64,000 nucleotides of DNA from Betaproteobacteria bacterium (GCA_021730905.1 JAKFYK010000068.1:1-64000), one strand, 5' to 3'. Positions 51,933-60,407 are shown, counted from the stretch's first letter. Numbers and translations are program-made. Notes: generated by a model from the letters alone, not told the origin.

Positions 51933-52358
51933 CTACGTCCGCAGATGATCGGCAAACCCGCTCGCTGAGCCAACCAGCGTTTTCACACCATCCTGATTCT
52001 CGCACCAGCATTCAACGGTCACGTGAGGCCGTCCGCCCAATTCTTCGCGGCTCTTGATCACCGCTCGCGCCGTCAGCGTGTCGCCCACGATGACGGGTTT
52101 GATGAATGACGCAGAGATTTTGCCGCCCTGGATGAAACCCTTGCCGAGCCAGGTTACCATCATTTGCGACACGTACGCGGTGGACATCAAGGCTTGCGCC
52201 AGCGGCGCCGGAAATCCCTTGGCCTTCGCCCACTCCACATCGGTATGTATCGATTTCGGCCGCACGCCAGAGTAACAATCTATCTGACGTTGCGTGATGG
52301 TCTTCTTCAGCGCGGGCAGTTCGTTGCCGGCTTCCAGAACTTCAGCGCTTGCGGGCAT
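51933..52358 (-). CDS. MaoC-like dehydratase-domain protein
   Basis: A 141-residue hot-dog-fold protein. Motifs are ITQRQIDCYSGVRPKSIHTD, AQALMSTAYVSQMMVTW, and SFIKPVIVGDTLTARAVIKS. The hydratase-2 D-x4-H dyad is not evident at the helix, where YSGVRPKSIHTD stands. AGGAG nine bases before ATG 52358 fixes the start, which overlaps the partner gene by 17 bp. It probably pairs with the next MaoC-like protein as a two-chain hydratase. Confidence 0.85.
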   Translation of the reverse strand: MPASAEVLEAGNELPALKKTITQRQIDCYSGVRPKSIHTDVEWAKAKGFPAPLAQALMSTAYVSQMMVTWLGKGFIQGGKISASFIKPVIVGDTLTARAVIKSREELGGRPHVTVECWCENQDGVKTLVGSASGFADHLRT

Positions 52359-52806
52359 CTTCATGCACTCCTGATTTCGGGAACAGCATCTGGGTGAACT
52401 GGCCGCGCACCAGCACCGCACCGGTTTCTTCGTCACGCGTGGCGAATTCAGTCACCATGTAGTGCCGGCCGCGCTTTTCATACTTGTCGATCAGCTTGCC
52501 CCTCGTGCGCACACGCATACCCACGCGTATCGGTGCAACGAATTCATATTGCATCTTCGCGTGCAAGCCTGCGGGAACAATGTATTTGCTGTGACGCATA
52601 AATAAAGCCTGATTGCCCAACAGCACCGGATGCGTGATGTTTCCGCCAAACGGTGAATCAGGAGAATCCTCGAAGTACCAAGGGTCGTGATCATCCACTG
52701 CAAAAGCAAACGTCTCGACATCTTCAGGCTTGATCAGGAAATCATCGGACATGAATTCCTCGCCCACCTGCACGACTTCGTAGGAAATCGTCTTGAATTC
52801 GATCAT
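52342..52806 (-). CDS. MaoC-like dehydratase (FAS1-type N-terminal hot-dog protein)
   Basis: A 154-residue hot-dog-fold protein: MIEFKTISYEVVQVGEEFMS, then FAVDDHDPWYFEDSPDSPFG, HPVLLGNQALFMRHSKYIVP and YEFVAPIRVGMRVRTRGKLI. The DDHDPWYF segment with a later HPV resembles the region of the (R)-hydratase Asp/His dyad. It overlaps the second MaoC gene, so a heteromeric acyl-CoA hydratase is likely. An AT-rich element lies 14 bp before the ATG. Confidence 0.85.
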   Translation of the reverse strand: MIEFKTISYEVVQVGEEFMSDDFLIKPEDVETFAFAVDDHDPWYFEDSPDSPFGGNITHPVLLGNQALFMRHSKYIVPAGLHAKMQYEFVAPIRVGMRVRTRGKLIDKYEKRGRHYMVTEFATRDEETGAVLVRGQFTQMLFPKSGVHEDARKR

Positions 52807-52819
52807 TTAAATAATCCTT

Positions 52820-52835
52820 TTAAAACAAATACTTA
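52820..52835 (-). repeat. AT-rich 16-bp element, copy 8 (one mismatch)
   Basis: Minus-strand TAAGTATTTGTTTTAA, followed by AAGGATTATTTAA. It lies between the MmgE/PrpD stop and the MaoC ATG, next to the AAAGGA ribosome-binding site. Confidence 0.7.
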
Positions 52836-52846
52836 TAGTATATCCA

Positions 52847-54220
52847 TCAAAGGGATATCAGTCTGATCACATCGGTCACATCATTGACCTGCTCAAGATT
52901 CCACAACACCTTGAGTGCGTTTTCGCGCTGATTTTGATTCAGCTTCGCGGCTGTCAACTCGTTAAATTTGTATTCCACCTGACGGTCGCTCATGGCGTTT
53001 TTTGTATGCCCCAGTGCATAGCGCACTTCGGCGCAGTGCGTCTTTCCCGCCGCAGTTCGTATGCTCACACGCGACGGCGACGCTTCGGGATAAATGGCAT
53101 CGAATCGCTCATCGTGACGCACTTTTATTTTGGCCATGAGGCCGGCTATCGCCGGGTCTCTGAGCCGCTCATCGGAAAATGATTTGTCTGTTACCGCGCC
53201 ATCCAGCAGCGCCATAGCCACCACGTACGGCAAACTATGATCGGCAGTCTCGCGCGTGGCAGGCGCCCAGCGCGAGGCGTCGGCGCCCATCATCATGTGC
53301 GCGGCCTTGTAACCATCGACATTGATTTCGGTGATCTCATTCAACTTGACGCGATCGCGCACTTCAAGCGCCGCGAATACAGCAGACTGCCCGTGATAGC
53401 AAATCGGCAAACTCTTTAATTGTGTCTGCGTAATCATGTGCGTCGTTGTGGGCAACGGCCAATCATGCTTTCCCATGACTTCCCACAAACCGCCGTTGCC
53501 TTCAAACACCGCGGTTGGCCCGGTAAATCCATCGTCAGCCAGCATCGCGGCAAACACCGCGTTGCGTGAGGCATTTGCGCCGGCGCAGCCTTTCCAGTTA
53601 GATAATTCGCCACGGCGGCTTTGCGCCAGCGCCATGTTAGGCGCCAACGCCAGCGCAATGGCGTTCGCCATTTTCTCGCGCGGGAATTTGAGCAGCTTGC
53701 CCACGCCAATCACGCAGCCGAGCACGCCATAAACCGGCTGGTCCCAGCCTTTGCTGTTGGCGTCAATCGCCTGGCAGAAACTGCAATAAATGTCGTACGC
53801 GAGTGTGATTGCATTGATGACCGATTTGCCATCCGCGCGTACGCTTTCCGCGACCGCAAGAATTCCTGAGTTCATATCGCTGGGATGCCCCCGGCTTTTG
53901 CCGAGGTAGGTGTCGCTGATATCCAGCAGCCTCGTCATCACGCCGTTGGTGAACGCGGCAACTTCCGGTGTGGTCTTGATGTTGGTGCCCCACACAGTCG
54001 CTGGATTATCCGTGCGATAGCGCGCCGCCACGTTGCGCGCCAACACGCTGGTGGTTTGATCGAAAGCGCCGAGTGCACTTGCAAACGTGTCGATCACACG
54101 CCGCTTGCATTCGTGCACCACTTCCGCAGACAAGGTTTCATACGATGCACGTTCAGCGAACGCTACCAGCCGCTCGGTGGTCTCATCATAAGTATTTGTT
54201 TTAATTGATAAATCCGTCAT
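52847..54220 (-). CDS. MmgE/PrpD family protein
   Basis: A 457-residue member of the 2-methylcitrate dehydratase superfamily. Motifs are RRVIDTFASALGAFDQTTSV, MTRLLDISDTYLGKSRGHPS (metal or substrate loop), CAGANASRNAVFAAMLADDG and LKSLPICYHGQSAVFAALEV. ATG 54220 has GGAG ten bases upstream; longer in-frame forms reach into the next gene. Codons 6-11 (IKTNTY) lie over an AT-rich 16-bp element. It is 19 bp downstream of a Bug receptor, and only distantly similar to the MmgE protein at 46234. Confidence 0.9.
   Translation of the reverse strand: MTDLSIKTNTYDETTERLVAFAERASYETLSAEVVHECKRRVIDTFASALGAFDQTTSVLARNVAARYRTDNPATVWGTNIKTTPEVAAFTNGVMTRLLDISDTYLGKSRGHPSDMNSGILAVAESVRADGKSVINAITLAYDIYCSFCQAIDANSKGWDQPVYGVLGCVIGVGKLLKFPREKMANAIALALAPNMALAQSRRGELSNWKGCAGANASRNAVFAAMLADDGFTGPTAVFEGNGGLWEVMGKHDWPLPTTTHMITQTQLKSLPICYHGQSAVFAALEVRDRVKLNEITEINVDGYKAAHMMMGADASRWAPATRETADHSLPYVVAMALLDGAVTDKSFSDERLRDPAIAGLMAKIKVRHDERFDAIYPEASPSRVSIRTAAGKTHCAEVRYALGHTKNAMSDRQVEYKFNELTAAKLNQNQRENALKVLWNLEQVNDVTDVIRLISL
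54189..54204 (+). repeat. AT-rich 16-bp element, copy 9 (one mismatch, inside a coding region)
   Basis: TAAGTATTTGTTTTAA on the plus strand, over codons 6-11 of the minus-strand MmgE/PrpD gene. Here the coding orientation is opposite to copies 6 and 7, so the encoded peptide (IKTNTY) is different. Confidence 0.7.
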
Positions 54221-54239
54221 CGCATGGTTGCTCCATTGA

Positions 54240-55229
54240 CTACTCTGGTTTGATGCCCGCGATCTTGATGACCTTCGCCCATTTCGCGAGTTCGCTTTTG
54301 ACGAGATTGCCGAGTTCTGCCGGCGTGCTGGTGTCGCCATCCATGCCCTGCGCATCCATCACGAATTTTGATTCGGCACTCGCAATGGACTTGCGCGTGA
54401 GCTCACTCAACCGATTGACAATAGCCTGCGGCGTGCCCGCTGGTGCGAACAGTGCGTTCCACGCCGTTACTTCGTAGCCCTTGAGTCCGGATTCATCCAC
54501 GGTAGGCACATTCGGTAGTATTGGCGCGCGCTTTGCGCCGGTCACGCCGAGCGCAAATAACTTCCCCTGCTTCACGTACGGCACCACCGACGTGCTGCCG
54601 AAGGTGAGCGCAATCTGCCCGCCGAGCAAATCCGGCATGACCTGCCCGGTGCCTTTGTACGGGATATGCATCAATTTCACGCCAGCCATGTGGCCGAACA
54701 GTTCACCGGCGAGATGCGTGCCGCTGCCGATGCCGACCGAAGCGTAATTCACCTGCGCAGGTTTTGCTTTTGCCAGCGCAATCAACTCCTTGATCGAGCG
54801 CACCGGCAACGAAGGATGCACTACCGCGAAAAACATGTACGACGAAACCTTGGATATTGGCTCAAAATCCTTCACCGGGTCATACGGCACTTTGCGCTGC
54901 AAACTCGGATTCACCGTGAGGCTGCTTTGCACGATCAGCAGGTTGTAGCCATCGGGCGCCGATTTCGCGACCAGCTCGATACCGATTGAGCCGCCCGCAC
55001 CGGGGCGATTCTCGACGATGAACTGCTGCCCTAATTCCGCGGAGAGCGAGCGCGAGATGAGCCGCGCCACCAGATCGAGCGATCCGCCAGGGCTGAAGGG
55101 ATTGATGATGCGCACGGGTTTGACCGGATACGCCTGTCCTGATCCCGTCGAAGCGGTTTGCGCATCCGCCACGCCGCCGACACCCGCGCATGCGAGAAAA
55201 AAAACGGGAACATATTTTTGCAACCGCAT
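54240..55229 (-). CDS. Bug/TctC-family periplasmic solute-binding receptor
   Basis: A 329-residue receptor. The signal peptide MRLQKYVPVFFLACAGVGGV is followed by a Ser/Gly linker, then YPVKPVRIINPFSPGGSLDL, VENRPGAGGSIGIELVAKSA, PDGYNLLIV and HIPYKGTGQVMPDLL. The usual GGGTD reads GGSLD. It is the first gene of the minus-strand catabolic run 55229-47810 and diverges from the molybdenum hydroxylase gene. Confidence 0.92.
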   Translation of the reverse strand: MRLQKYVPVFFLACAGVGGVADAQTASTGSGQAYPVKPVRIINPFSPGGSLDLVARLISRSLSAELGQQFIVENRPGAGGSIGIELVAKSAPDGYNLLIVQSSLTVNPSLQRKVPYDPVKDFEPISKVSSYMFFAVVHPSLPVRSIKELIALAKAKPAQVNYASVGIGSGTHLAGELFGHMAGVKLMHIPYKGTGQVMPDLLGGQIALTFGSTSVVPYVKQGKLFALGVTGAKRAPILPNVPTVDESGLKGYEVTAWNALFAPAGTPQAIVNRLSELTRKSIASAESKFVMDAQGMDGDTSTPAELGNLVKSELAKWAKVIKIAGIKPE

Positions 55230-55382
55230 CTGACTGTCCTCAATACACGGCGCCCGGGATTCGCGCCCTGCACATTACATCACGCGCCGCGTTCATTTGC
55301 TACCGATCACATCGCAATATGAACTGCGAAGGCACGGAAAATTATGCGAAAATCACCACCATGCACATCAGAGGAATGCGCC

Positions 55383-57659
55383 ATGACACGCCGTGAAGAT
55401 TTGCGATTGATAACGGGCCAGGGCCGTTACACCGCGGACTGCAACCTGCCCGATCAGTTGTACACCGTGTTCCTGCGCGCCGACCGCGCGCAGGCACAAA
55501 TCGAGCACATCGATACCGGCAAAGCGCTCAAACACCCCGGTGTGATCGCCATCTACACCGGCGCCGACACCGCCACCGCGGGCTTCAAGTCGCTGCCCAA
55601 CCCGGTGGGTTTTCCGGGATGCGGCGGCATGGCGATGCAAAAGCCGTTTTTTCCCGTGCTGGCGACGAACCATGTGCATTATGTCGGTGAATGCGTCGCG
55701 ATGGTGATTGCAAACACCGCCGTCATCGCCGAAGACGCGCGCGATCTGATAGAAGTCGAATACCGCGACCTGCCGTGCGTGACGAATGTTGATGACGCGC
55801 TCAAACCCGGCGCGCCGCTGGTGCATGCCGATGTGCCTGGCAATCTGGCGTTTGATTTTGAATCGGGTGATGAACAGGCTGTAGCAGTGGCGTTTGCCCA
55901 GGCAAAATTTATCAGCAAAGTCACCGCTGAAAGCCAGCGCCTCGCCGGCAACGCAATGGAACCGCGCGCCATTCTGGTTGCACATGAAGCCGCCAGTGGC
56001 CGTTACACCATGCACACCTTGTTGCAGGGCCAGGGCGGGATGCGCGCGCAACTCATGCATGTGAGCGGGCTCGACAAAGACAAGATTGAACTGGTGGTGC
56101 AGGATGTCGGCGGCAGTTTCGGCGTGCGCGGGCCGGCTTATCCGGAAAATTTCGCTCTGATGTTCGCCGCAAAAAAACTCAATCGCCCGGTCAAATGGGT
56201 GGCCACGCGCAGCGAAACCTTCATCAGCGACTTTCATGGCCGAGCGCTGTCGCTTACCGGCGAGCTGGCGCTCGACGCTGACGGCAACATGCTTGCGATC
56301 AGATTTGATGACCGCTGCGACCTTGGTGCATACGCGGGCGGATTCGGCAGCTTCATCGCCACGCGTAACGTCACCATCACCGCCGGCGGCGTTTACCGCA
56401 TCCCCGCGATTTATGTGCGCTCACGGCTGGTATTCACCAATACCGTTCCGGTGTCGGCGTACCGGGGTGCCGGCAGGCCCGACATCGCGTATGCGATAGA
56501 ACGGCTGGTCGATTACGCGGCGCATGAGCACGGTTTCGATGCCATAGCGTTACGCCGCAAGAACTTCATTCCGCCAGGCGCCATGCCCTACAAAACCGCC
56601 AACGGCACGGTTTACGACTCCGGCCATTTCGAAGCGGTAATGAACGATGGCCTCAAGCACGCCGACTACGCGGGCTTTGAAAAGCGCCGTGCAGCCGCCA
56701 AGGCTGCCGGCAAATTACGCGGCATTGGCATCGCGACGTATCTGGAAGCCGGCGGTGGCGGCAACTCCAAGGATCAGGTGTCGGTGGAATTCGCGCCCGA
56801 CGGCAGGATGACGCTCTACGCGGCAACGCAAGCTTCCGGGCAAGGCCACGAAACGGTGTTCCCGCAGATCGTGGCTGACGCACTGGGCATTTCACCGGAG
56901 CACATTCATTTTCACCCGATGCCACCGACTGCAGAGTTGATCGGCAATGGCACCGGCGGATCGCGCGCCGCGCTGGGCACTGGCAGCGTGTTTCACGTGC
57001 TTGGCGGCAAGTTGATCGACGTGGCAAAACCGCACGCGGCGCAAAAATTGAGATGTGCCGATAGTGAATTACGCTACAGCGAAGGCCACTACCATGCGGG
57101 TGATCGCTCCATCGGATTCATGGAACTCGCCTCTGCGCTGGGCAGCAACCAGCCGCATCCGCTGAACAGCGTTGCCGAAGCCACTTATGGCGCGACCTTT
57201 CCCAATGGCTGCCACATCGCCGAGGTCGAAATCGATCCCGAAACCGGCGCAGCCACCATTGAAAATTATGTTGCCGTGGATGACCTCGGCAACGTACTCA
57301 ACCACACGCTGGTCGAAGGCCAAGTGCATGGCGGCGTGGTGCAAGGCGCCGGGCAGGTATTTGGCGAACACGCGGTGTACGACCCCGCGACGGGCCAGTT
57401 GCTCAGCGGCAGCTTCATGGACTACACCATGCCGCGGGCAAATCTGCTGCGCGATATTGCGGTACACGATCACCCCGTTGCAACGACCGCCAATGCGCTC
57501 GGCGCCAAGGGCGTGGGCGAAGCAGGTTGCAGCGGTTCACTGCCCGCGTTGGCAAATGCCGTGGTGGATGCGCTGCGTCCGCTGGGCATCAAACATCTGG
57601 ATATGCCGTACACGCCGCACCGGGTGTGGCACGCAATACAGCAGGCGCGATCGGCATAA
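55383..57659 (+). CDS. Molybdenum hydroxylase large subunit (xanthine dehydrogenase / CoxL family)
   Basis: A 758-residue molybdopterin-binding subunit. The N-terminal part opens MTRREDLRLITGQGRYTADC. The Mo-cofactor regions include VQDVGGSFGVRG, VSAYRGAGRPDIAYAIERLV and ASGQGHETVFPQIVADALGI. The active-site Glu lies in GAKGVGEAGCSGSLPALANA. Such enzymes hydroxylate aldehydes, N-heterocycles or CO. They need a 2Fe-2S subunit and an FAD subunit, neither of which is adjacent. A GAGGAA site precedes ATG 55383. The active-site loop AYRGAGR is of the aldehyde/xanthine type, not the CO-dehydrogenase AYRCSFR type. Confidence 0.93.
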   Translation: MTRREDLRLITGQGRYTADCNLPDQLYTVFLRADRAQAQIEHIDTGKALKHPGVIAIYTGADTATAGFKSLPNPVGFPGCGGMAMQKPFFPVLATNHVHYVGECVAMVIANTAVIAEDARDLIEVEYRDLPCVTNVDDALKPGAPLVHADVPGNLAFDFESGDEQAVAVAFAQAKFISKVTAESQRLAGNAMEPRAILVAHEAASGRYTMHTLLQGQGGMRAQLMHVSGLDKDKIELVVQDVGGSFGVRGPAYPENFALMFAAKKLNRPVKWVATRSETFISDFHGRALSLTGELALDADGNMLAIRFDDRCDLGAYAGGFGSFIATRNVTITAGGVYRIPAIYVRSRLVFTNTVPVSAYRGAGRPDIAYAIERLVDYAAHEHGFDAIALRRKNFIPPGAMPYKTANGTVYDSGHFEAVMNDGLKHADYAGFEKRRAAAKAAGKLRGIGIATYLEAGGGGNSKDQVSVEFAPDGRMTLYAATQASGQGHETVFPQIVADALGISPEHIHFHPMPPTAELIGNGTGGSRAALGTGSVFHVLGGKLIDVAKPHAAQKLRCADSELRYSEGHYHAGDRSIGFMELASALGSNQPHPLNSVAEATYGATFPNGCHIAEVEIDPETGAATIENYVAVDDLGNVLNHTLVEGQVHGGVVQGAGQVFGEHAVYDPATGQLLSGSFMDYTMPRANLLRDIAVHDHPVATTANALGAKGVGEAGCSGSLPALANAVVDALRPLGIKHLDMPYTPHRVWHAIQQARSA

Positions 57660-57692
57660 AAAAAGGCCGCGATGCGCAACCTTTTTTGCATG
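57660..57692. terminator. Bidirectional hairpin between convergent genes
   Basis: AAAAAAGG pairs with CCTTTTTT around CCGCGATGCGCAA, which itself can pair through GCG/CGC. A run of A on one side and T on the other fits a terminator working in both directions between the hydroxylase stop (57659) and the cupin-rubredoxin stop (57707). Confidence 0.5.
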
Positions 57693-57706
57693 CAGCGGCT
57701 TGAGCG

Positions 57707-58630
57707 TCAGGCCACGACGGCCATCTCGAAATCCGCTTTGCTGGTACCGCAATCGGGACAGGTCCATGTATCCGGCACATCTTCCCAGCGCGTGCCGGGT
57801 GCGATGCCATCGTGCGGCATGCCTTTCGCTTCGTCGTACGAAAACGAACACAGCAGACACTGCCACACACGAAACTCTTTCGCCTGGGATGCTTCCGGCA
57901 CTATTGCCCTGGCGGTTTCAAGGCGCGGAAAATTCAGCACCAGCGCTTCCACGCCTTCGGAGCCAGCGACGATCGGGAAATAGCCTTCATCCGGCTTGGT
58001 AAAACCAATCGAAATCGCCTTGTATTCCTTGCCCTGATAATTCAGGCTGCCCTTGGTGATGATGATGTATTGGCCGTTGCCTTTCGAGGCATCCGGGCCG
58101 GCCGTCTGCACGCCCGGCGCGAGCTTCAGCGAATATGCCGCGAGGCCACGCTCATCCCTGATTTCGTTAAATGTATGAACATTGACGTCGGCATTGCCTT
58201 CGAACTTCGGCGCTTCGGTGACCTGCCACGGTTTGCGATTGGGCACCGACACCAGTTTTTCCTTGCTTTGGTCCAGATACTGCGCACCCGGATCCCAGTG
58301 CGCGCGCAGCGTCAGGAAGCCCACGCCGCGATCATCGCCGGTGAGCGGCCCGTAGGGCGTATGCGCGCGTGAAAAATGTACCGCGTTGAGCGACAGCGGA
58401 TGCTTGCCGATGACGCCACCGCCGCTGACAATCACCTGAAACTGATCGACCTCGTGAAAGTGCGGCCGGATCACACGATGCGGAGTACCTTCGGCGAGGA
58501 ACGCCACCGGATGATCCACCACGCCTTGCGGCGGCATAATGAAATTGGTGCGCCAGGCCTGATGCCCGCCCGGAGTATCGCGCTGCTTTTTCCCGGCTTT
58601 GACATCATCGTACGAAGCGATTTGTGGCAT
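57707..58630 (-). CDS. Cupin-like protein with a C-terminal rubredoxin domain
   Basis: A 307-residue fusion. Residues 1-235 form a double-stranded beta-helix like region with a histidine cluster RVIRPHFHEVDQFQVIVSGG (near 60-75) and a second half with YIIITKGSLNYQG. Residues 254-307 form a rubredoxin: Cys258 and Cys261 (QCLLCSFSYDE) and Cys291 and Cys294 (TCPDCG), with the TRWEDVPDTWTCP motif. The rubredoxin iron would transfer electrons, possibly to a metal centre of the cupin part. It converges on the molybdenum hydroxylase gene. I do not know a named family with this layout. Confidence 0.82.
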   Translation of the reverse strand: MPQIASYDDVKAGKKQRDTPGGHQAWRTNFIMPPQGVVDHPVAFLAEGTPHRVIRPHFHEVDQFQVIVSGGGVIGKHPLSLNAVHFSRAHTPYGPLTGDDRGVGFLTLRAHWDPGAQYLDQSKEKLVSVPNRKPWQVTEAPKFEGNADVNVHTFNEIRDERGLAAYSLKLAPGVQTAGPDASKGNGQYIIITKGSLNYQGKEYKAISIGFTKPDEGYFPIVAGSEGVEALVLNFPRLETARAIVPEASQAKEFRVWQCLLCSFSYDEAKGMPHDGIAPGTRWEDVPDTWTCPDCGTSKADFEMAVVA

Positions 58631-59035
58631 GCTGGTCTCCTTCTTTCACGGCCATTCAAGTAGTGCGTAGTTTACTCTTGCCGCAGGGCGAGTGGGAATA
58701 GTCCAGATATTGAAAATAATTCGCAAGCGCCCTCAAGTGCTTTCGCTGCTGCCCGTTAATCGCAGGATGTACATTGCAAAACAAATATTTTAAGCAATTA
58801 TGTGACCTGACCCTGTGGCCCAAGTGAATGCGATGGGCACCAGCATCGTATTGGGTCTCCAGTCTTTTGTGAACGAGGGCTTGAGTAGGCCGTGACGAAA
58901 TAACTAAAACTGAAATTGACCCTCGCCGCTGGGCAGGCATCTCTCCGGCCCCGTATCAGCAACTCCGACTACGGACACTGCTGGCGGGTTTCCCGATTCT
59001 TCACCTGACTCACCGCCAAGCGCAAACTACCAGCC
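58631..59035. other. 405-bp region without a supported gene
   Basis: No open frame with a ribosome-binding site or recognisable product is seen. It holds a weak copy of the AT-rich element (58776-58791). The stretch 58800-58925 has the look of a remnant (GTGACCTGACCCTGTGGCCC and a later AACGAGGGCTTGAGTAGGCC), but I cannot assign it. Confidence 0.45.
58776..58791 (-). repeat. AT-rich 16-bp element, weak copy 10
   Basis: Minus-strand AAAATATTTGTTTTGC shares the central TATTTGTTTT with the consensus but differs at four flanking bases. It is about 145 bp upstream of the cupin-rubredoxin start, so it could be an unrelated AT-rich match. Confidence 0.35.
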
Positions 59036-59227
59036 CTAAACCTTGCCGTTCCGTGGTCCGAGGAAGTACCACAGGATCAAGCCCAGCAATGGCAGCAGCA
59101 CCACCGCAATGACCCAAATCAATTTCTTCTCATTAGAAGCAGAGCTTTGAAGGATATTGATAATCGCCCAGATATCACCAGCGAGTATCAGCAGGCCCCA
59201 GAGGCTGTGGTATCCAAAGTTCATCAT
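59036..59227 (-). CDS. Small PLDc_N-type membrane protein
   Basis: A 63-residue protein with two membrane helices, MMNFGYHSLWGLLILAGDIW and LIWVIAVVLLPLLGLILWYF, ending in the LGPRNGKV tail. The W.....LP..G...W...GPR pattern is that of the phospholipase-D N-terminal (PLDc_N) domain found alone as short stress-related membrane proteins. AAGGAA precedes the tandem ATGATG. A palindrome at 59285-59300 lies 58 bp upstream. Confidence 0.75.
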   Translation of the reverse strand: MMNFGYHSLWGLLILAGDIWAIINILQSSASNEKKLIWVIAVVLLPLLGLILWYFLGPRNGKV

Positions 59228-59284
59228 TCTTGCTTCCTTTCGCTTTATGCCAAAGCTGTCGGCCGATGACATCTAAACCAGTGA

Positions 59285-59300
59285 GTTCGTCTATACGAAT
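59285..59300. promoter_or_regulatory. Palindromic operator-like site (GTTCGT-N4-ACGAAT)
   Basis: GTTCGTCTATACGAAT has 5-bp perfect arms (TTCGT/ACGAA) around four bases. It shares the 6-4-6 layout of the site at 61422-61437 before the Crp/Fnr gene. It lies upstream of the small PLDc_N gene. Confidence 0.45.
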
Positions 59301-59375
59301 GGGGGCATCTCTATCGGGCGTATATTCGCTCCTTTACGCGTTGTGCCAGACCGCGATGAAGAGGATTGCAAGCAA

Positions 59376-59543
59376 CTATTCGCCCACGCCGATATCGCCG
59401 CTAAATAATACGATGTCGTAGGTGAATCCGCCGGTGCCGATGACGACTTCCTTGGTGTCTCCAAGGCTGGCGCCGGTGAACCCACCGCGTCCGAGTCGAT
59501 GGTTCTTGAATACGCGTTTTGTTGATTCATATCCACTCTCCAT
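59376..59543 (-). CDS. Possible 55-residue glycine-rich protein
   Basis: An open frame, MESGYESTKRVFKNHRLGRG and then a Gly-rich beta-type part FTGASLGDTKEVVIGTGGFT ending SGDIGVGE. The composition is protein-like and different from the shadow frames around it. There is no strong ribosome-binding site, which lowers confidence. A related imperfect palindrome (59567-59582, TTTCGTTGGTACGCAT) lies 24 bp upstream. I do not recognise the protein. Confidence 0.35.
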   Translation of the reverse strand: MESGYESTKRVFKNHRLGRGGFTGASLGDTKEVVIGTGGFTYDIVLFSGDIGVGE

Positions 59544-59702
59544 TCAAAGGATGGATGAGATCGGAATTTCGTTGGTACGCATATCCGAACGCGGAACAAC
59601 TGTTCGGACATGCACCCATCCCGACTCGCCAAAGGTATGGTTTCCAATGACCTGCCGCTTCCACTGGTCGCGTCCTTCACAAAGGCTGGAAGAGCCGGCG
59701 CT

Positions 59703-60407
59703 TTACTGTGTCCCTTTGAGGATCATGTCGTTCTTGACTGACTTCACGCCCTTGACAGCTCTGGCAACTTCGACCGCCTTATTGATATCGGCACGAGACC
59801 TGACGAAGCCGGTCAACTGAACAATGCCTTTGTAGGTTTCGACATTGATTTCGGCCGATTTAAGCGAGGCTTCTCCCAACACTGCCGCCTTCACTTTGGA
59901 AGTGATGACCGAGTCGTCAATATACTCTCCAGGCGATTCCTTCTTCGGTGCCGATGAGGTGGGTTTCTCTTTGGCGGGCTTGCTTGCATCCGCGGTCTTC
60001 ATTTGCGCTTTCGCGTCGGCCTTGGCACGCGTTTCCACCGCCTTCGCATCCTTCAGGCAGGCATTCTTATCGTTGCCGGCCTTGTCGTCGCACTTTTCCT
60101 TGGCTACCGCATAATCGGCGTCCGCCTTGGCAATGCCTACGGCGTAACGGGTCTTGTCGCCAGGAGCGTTGCGTGCATCGAGCTCGGCTTTTGCGACCTT
60201 CTCCTTACCTTTGGCTTCGGCAATGCACACGTCTTTGGCGTTGGCCGATAGCGAGTTGCATGCGGCTGTGGCGGACTTATAGTCGGCCGCAATGCTGTTC
60301 TGGGCGGCTTTGTAGTCGTCCTTCGTCATACTTTGCGCCGCCATCGCTCCGGTGCTGAACGCAAGGGCAATCGCTGCGGCTATTACGGTGATGTTAATAC
60401 TATTCAC
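59703..60407 (-). CDS. Exported BON-domain protein with a lysine-rich helical region
   Basis: A 234-residue periplasmic protein. GTG 60407 has AAGGAA before it and gives signal peptide (INITVIAAAIALAFSTGAMA). Residues 30-140 are charged and helical with paired cysteines (AACNSL, DVCIAEA, EKCDDK, NACLKDA) in a repeat-like pattern. The C-terminal BON domain (about 160-234) has EYIDDSVITSKVKAAVLGEA, INVETYKGIVQLTGFVRSRA and AVKGVKSVKNDMIL. BON domains bind membranes or other envelope components under osmotic stress. Its BON domain is very like that of 60777-61088. Confidence 0.88.
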   Translation of the reverse strand: MNSINITVIAAAIALAFSTGAMAAQSMTKDDYKAAQNSIAADYKSATAACNSLSANAKDVCIAEAKGKEKVAKAELDARNAPGDKTRYAVGIAKADADYAVAKEKCDDKAGNDKNACLKDAKAVETRAKADAKAQMKTADASKPAKEKPTSSAPKKESPGEYIDDSVITSKVKAAVLGEASLKSAEINVETYKGIVQLTGFVRSRADINKAVEVARAVKGVKSVKNDMILKGTQ

